Both the position numbers and the translations under genes were made by a program. A stretch of 64,000 nt of DNA from UBA1757 sp963617485 (GTDB taxonomy: Bacteria; Bacteroidota; Bacteroidia; Bacteroidales; UBA1402). Shown here piece by piece: positions 61,039-64,000 of this stretch. The stretch is taken from positions 1 through 64,000 of the forward strand of contig CAVEPA010000001.1 in NCBI GenBank assembly GCA_963617485.1. Reading direction: 5' to 3'. Position 1 is the first letter of the stretch. Each line of letters begins with the position of its first letter. The notes beneath the pieces were generated by a model, which saw only the letters and a program-made list of their open reading frames with translations, was not told where the DNA came from and ran no database searches.

Positions 61039-62228
61039 GAAGGTTGGCGGTGCTGGCGTTGCTGCTGGCCGCCTGCTTGCAGGCGGCCAGCAGCAACGCG
61101 CCCCTCGGCCCGTCGGCCCGGATTTCGCTGCTCACCTGCGCCAGCGGCCAGGAAATCTGGACACACTACGGCCACACGGCCATCCGCGTGGAAGACCCCG
61201 ACCGGCACCTCGACCTTTGTTTCAACTACGGACTGTTCCGTTTCGACACGCCCAACTTCATCGGGCGTTTTATCAGCGGCCAGACCGACTACATGCTGGG
61301 CTATTGCCGCTCGGCTTCTTTCATCGAGGAATACCGCCAAGAGCAACGCAGCATCACCCAACAGACGCTCAATCTTAGTCCACAGGAGCGACAAGCCCTT
61401 TGGCAAGCCCTGCAGGAAAATGCCAAGAAGGAAAACCGCACCTACCGCTACAATTTCTTCTACGACAACTGTGCCACCCGCGCCCGCCGCATCATCGAAA
61501 ACAACATCGACGGGCAAGTGCGCTACGACAGCGTGGCCCTCTACCCCAGCCTGCGCGCATCGCTCAAGCACTACACCGCCATGCACCCTTGGGCCGATTT
61601 CGGCATCTCGCTGCTGATAGCTTCCGAGGCCGACCGTCCCGCCAATTTCGAAACGCTGCTCTACGCGCCGGGCGAAATGCAGATAGCTTTTCAAACAGCC
61701 GTCATCCAAAAGGGCGACAGCGTCCGTCCCTTGGTAGCCGACTGCCACCAAGTGCTCGATTTTCAAGGCTCACAAACAGCCAGCAGCCTTGATGACAATT
61801 ATCCTAAAAACGAAGTATTCGACATCGTGATGTTGCTGTCGGCCGCAGTGCTGGCCCTCAATCTGGTTTTGACGGCCTGGGAAAGCCGCCGGCGCAAACG
61901 CTGCTATCTGGCCGATATCCTGCTCTATGCACTGGCAGGTCTGGCCGGTATCATTCTGGTATATCTGGCCCTGTTCTCCGAGCACCCGGCCGTTCACTGC
62001 AACTGGCTGATACTGTGGTTGCATCCACTACAGTTGCTTTATGCGCTGGCACTTTGCATTCCCGCCGTCCGCCGTCAAAAATGGACAGCCGTCTACCCCA
62101 AGATCAACAGCCTGCTCTGCCTTGTTATGCTCATTGGCGCCATCGCGGCACCGCAAGCCATCCATCCGGCCATCTGGCCGCTGGTAGCCGTCTTCGTACT
62201 GCGTCAACTTCTTTTGAAAACCCGATAA
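61035..62228 (+). CDS. DUF4105 (Lnb-like) membrane protein
   Basis: 397 residues: a signal peptide (MRRLAVLALLLAACLQAAS), a periplasmic DUF4105 domain (about residues 25-250) with LTCASGQEIWTHYGHTAIRV, NYGLFRFDTPNFIGRF and YRYNFFYDNCATRARRII, then four or five C-terminal membrane helices. The conserved His and Cys of the domain are those used in Lnb-type lipoprotein acyl transfer in other bacteria, so lipoprotein modification is a possible role; not proven. The start overlaps rhaM's stop. Its signal-peptide codons form a 21-bp perfect hairpin. Confidence 0.82.
   Translation: MRRLAVLALLLAACLQAASSNAPLGPSARISLLTCASGQEIWTHYGHTAIRVEDPDRHLDLCFNYGLFRFDTPNFIGRFISGQTDYMLGYCRSASFIEEYRQEQRSITQQTLNLSPQERQALWQALQENAKKENRTYRYNFFYDNCATRARRIIENNIDGQVRYDSVALYPSLRASLKHYTAMHPWADFGISLLIASEADRPANFETLLYAPGEMQIAFQTAVIQKGDSVRPLVADCHQVLDFQGSQTASSLDDNYPKNEVFDIVMLLSAAVLALNLVLTAWESRRRKRCYLADILLYALAGLAGIILVYLALFSEHPAVHCNWLILWLHPLQLLYALALCIPAVRRQKWTAVYPKINSLLCLVMLIGAIAAPQAIHPAIWPLVAVFVLRQLLLKTR
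61056..61099. repeat. 21-bp perfect hairpin in the DUF4105 signal-peptide codons
   Basis: Arms 61056-61076 and 61079-61099 are exact reverse complements with the 2-nt loop TT. They encode residues 8-22, straddling the signal-peptide core and the likely cleavage region. Confidence 0.93.
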
Positions 62229-62230
62229 CC

Positions 62231-63820
62231 ATGTTTCCACGCAAGACTCCCCATTGGCTTAGCCTGCTTATCGCGCTGACATGGCTTAGTGGCTTGACGG
62301 CTGCCGAGAAAAGCAAGTTGCCCTATCCCAAGCTGGTAGTGGGCATTCACATCGACCAACTGGAAAGCGAATACCTGCACTGGTTCATGGACGCTTTCTG
62401 CGAAGACGGCTTCAAGAAGCTGTTGCGCGAAGGCAGCGTGTTCCCGCAAACGGCCTATCAACTGGCCACCAAGGACGATGCCGCCACCGTTGCCAGTATG
62501 GTCTGCGCCTGCCCGCCACGCTATCACGGCATCATCGCACAGCGCTACTACGACCGCAAACAACATAATCTGGCCTCTATCGTGGCCGATGCCAATTATC
62601 TGGGCAACTACACCAACGAACGGTATTCTCCCCTGCATGTCCAGACCACCAACATCGCCGATGAACTGAAACTGGCCACCAACAACCGAGCCAAGGTTTA
62701 TTCCATCGGTATACAAGCCGAAAGCTGCATCATCTCGGCCGGGCATCATGCCGACGGTGTCTACTGGCGCGACAATCAAAGCGGGCTGTGGTGTAGCAGC
62801 ACCTATTACCCGGCCATGCCGCGCTGGGTAGAAAACATCAACGATTTCCAGTTGCGCGACCAAGCCTTCGAGAAGATGGTATGGCAACCGAAATATGCCC
62901 TGAGCAAGTACCAGAACATGCCTCATCAGAAGGCTTCGCTCATCTTTCAGTATTCGCTGGCCAATATTGCCGGCCTTACCGAAAGGGTGAAACTCTACAA
63001 GCAGAGTCCTTTGGCCAACGAAGATCTTTGCCGGCTGGCCATCGAGCTTATCGGCATTGAGCATCTGGGGCAGGATGAGGTGCCGGACCTGCTGAACTTG
63101 CACTTCCAGCTGGCTTATCCCAAAAACGGCAACCAAGCCGTCAACAGCATCGAAATTCAGGATTTCTACTATCGGCTGGACGAATCCATCGCCACCTTGC
63201 TCCAAGAGCTCGACAAAAAAGTGGGCATGGAGAACGTGCTGGTCTACTTGGTTGGCACAGGCGAAAGCAGCTTTCCCGTCGATGAGGATGCCGGCAGTTT
63301 CTATCCCGACCGCTGTGCCAGCCTGCTCAACCTTTATCTGGGTGCCAAGTATGGTCGCGAAGCTTGGATAGAAGGCTACAGCGACACGCAGATTTATCTC
63401 GACCGCGCACTTATTCAGGCCAAAGGTCTCGACTATGGTAGCATCAGCCGCGATGCCGCGCTTTTCCTGACCGAAGTTGAGGGTGTGGAACAAGTTTTCC
63501 TGGCCCAGGATTTCAATCTGCAGAACCATCTGGACGATTATTTCCAGAACAGCCATTATGCCAACCGTTCGGGCGACTTGACACTACGCCTGCAACAGGG
63601 CCGCAATATCGAGTGGAAAGATTATCCGCAGTACAACAGGCAGTTGCGTTACAACAAAGAGCATACCTTGCTGGTTTTCTACGGCCACAACACGCTCTGC
63701 CAGACGCTTTATACCGAGCCCGTCATTTTCGATTTGGCCCCCACCGTCTGCCATAGTCTTTACATTCGTCCGCCCACAGCCAACAAGGGACGTATTTTAC
63801 CCATTTTTGTGCGGCATTGA
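62231..63820 (+). CDS. Alkaline-phosphatase-superfamily protein, probably catalytically degenerate
   Basis: 529-residue secreted protein with a signal peptide and the alkaline-phosphatase-like fold of type I phosphodiesterases. The opening LVVGIHIDQLESEYL and CPPRYHGIIAQRYYD correspond to the family's first metal site and its P-x-x-HGI block. The expected nucleophile Thr region reads LATKDDAATVASMVCA, with Asp where Thr is normal and Val where His is normal. The usual TADHG motif is replaced by LVGTGESS. This suggests loss of the second metal site and catalysis. It follows the DUF4105 gene by 2 bp and precedes secA. Start at 62231 fits the signal peptide. Confidence 0.75.
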   Translation: MFPRKTPHWLSLLIALTWLSGLTAAEKSKLPYPKLVVGIHIDQLESEYLHWFMDAFCEDGFKKLLREGSVFPQTAYQLATKDDAATVASMVCACPPRYHGIIAQRYYDRKQHNLASIVADANYLGNYTNERYSPLHVQTTNIADELKLATNNRAKVYSIGIQAESCIISAGHHADGVYWRDNQSGLWCSSTYYPAMPRWVENINDFQLRDQAFEKMVWQPKYALSKYQNMPHQKASLIFQYSLANIAGLTERVKLYKQSPLANEDLCRLAIELIGIEHLGQDEVPDLLNLHFQLAYPKNGNQAVNSIEIQDFYYRLDESIATLLQELDKKVGMENVLVYLVGTGESSFPVDEDAGSFYPDRCASLLNLYLGAKYGREAWIEGYSDTQIYLDRALIQAKGLDYGSISRDAALFLTEVEGVEQVFLAQDFNLQNHLDDYFQNSHYANRSGDLTLRLQQGRNIEWKDYPQYNRQLRYNKEHTLLVFYGHNTLCQTLYTEPVIFDLAPTVCHSLYIRPPTANKGRILPIFVRH

Positions 63821-63833
63821 CGGCTTTTTTCCG

Positions 63834-63841
63834 TATGTTTG
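63834..63841 (+). promoter_or_regulatory. -7 element of the secA promoter
   Basis: TATGTTTG matches TAnnTTTG, 60 nt before the secA ATG. No convincing -33 element at the right distance. Confidence 0.5.
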
Positions 63842-63901
63842 CACTTCGGCTCTATCAAGGGCCATTATCATCTCTTGTCAATAACATTATAGTATATCAT
63901 T

Positions 63902-64000
63902 ATGGGATTCAACGACTTCCTTACCAAATTGTTTGGTAACAAATCACAAAGAGACCTTAAAGAAATCAACCCCTATGTGGAAAAAATAAAGGCGGCCTAC
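63902..64000 (+). CDS. secA: Preprotein translocase ATPase SecA, N-terminal 33 codons
   Basis: Gene cut by the window edge. The 33 visible residues, beginning MGFNDFLTKLFGNKSQRD and continuing with KEINPYVEKIKAAY, match the N-terminus of Bacteroidetes SecA, the motor that drives protein export through SecYEG. No stop lies in the visible part. Confidence 0.85.
   Translation, partial: MGFNDFLTKLFGNKSQRDLKEINPYVEKIKAAY

Noticed and set aside
1..64000. tRNA, rRNA, CRISPR array or riboswitch
   Set aside because: Intergenic regions were read on both strands; no tRNA-like T-loop sequence, repeat-spacer pattern or recognisable riboswitch core was found.

Overview
The window looks like a chromosomal piece of a Bacteroidales bacterium, probably a gut or Prevotella-like pectin degrader. 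The signs are two SusC/SusD outer-membrane import pairs, a MurF-alanine racemase fusion, a GSCFA protein, PPi-dependent phosphofructokinase, a serine palmitoyltransferase (sphingolipid) cluster, an rseC-rnfBCDGEA-galE operon, and repeated matches to the Bacteroidetes -7 promoter motif TAnnTTTG upstream of genes. No rRNA, tRNA or CRISPR array was seen.

Layout. 0-7 kb (minus): a compact operon for a fucose-type sugar (fucI, fucP-like transporter, aldo/keto reductase, zinc alcohol dehydrogenase, GH43). 7-10.4 kb (minus): murF-alr fusion and GSCFA. 10.5-16.7 kb (plus): dxs, trkA, trkH and a GH28 lipoprotein. 16.7-21.5 kb (plus): serine palmitoyltransferase, GNAT-like protein, SDR and a CstA transporter. 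21.5-24.7 kb (minus): groEL, groES and a sugar-kinase-like phosphotransferase. 24.8-30.1 kb (plus): a PL11 rhamnogalacturonan lyase gene broken by an exact 1,691-bp tandem duplication, then trmO. 30-44.7 kb: a PL1 pectate lyase and two divergent susC-susD-lipoprotein operons facing away from a serine recombinase. 45-54 kb: a small conserved protein, galE, the rnf operon, rseC and yidC. 54-64 kb: an outer-membrane protein, pfp, a NifU-like/GGGtGRT pair, an antiporter, rhaM, a DUF4105 protein, a degenerate alkaline-phosphatase-like protein and the start of secA.

The most notable system is at 37.4-39.1 kb. Two different SusC transporters start with the same 234 bp of coding DNA in opposite orientation. 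The segment between them carries a serine DNA invertase bounded by a perfect 20-bp inverted repeat. This has the architecture of a self-encoded DNA inversion switch joining two alternative glycan-uptake operons. One flank is next to a pectate lyase, and the window also holds GH28, PL11, GH43 and rhamnose mutarotase genes, so pectin is a likely theme.

A second unexpected signal is a set of long, perfect hairpins with 1-3 nt loops lying inside coding sequences (SDR, trmO twice, DUF4105 protein). In trmO one arm holds the conserved family motif and the other looks like a lineage-specific insertion copied from it in inverted orientation, which suggests template-switch mutagenesis. All calls come from reading the sequence; no database search was run.
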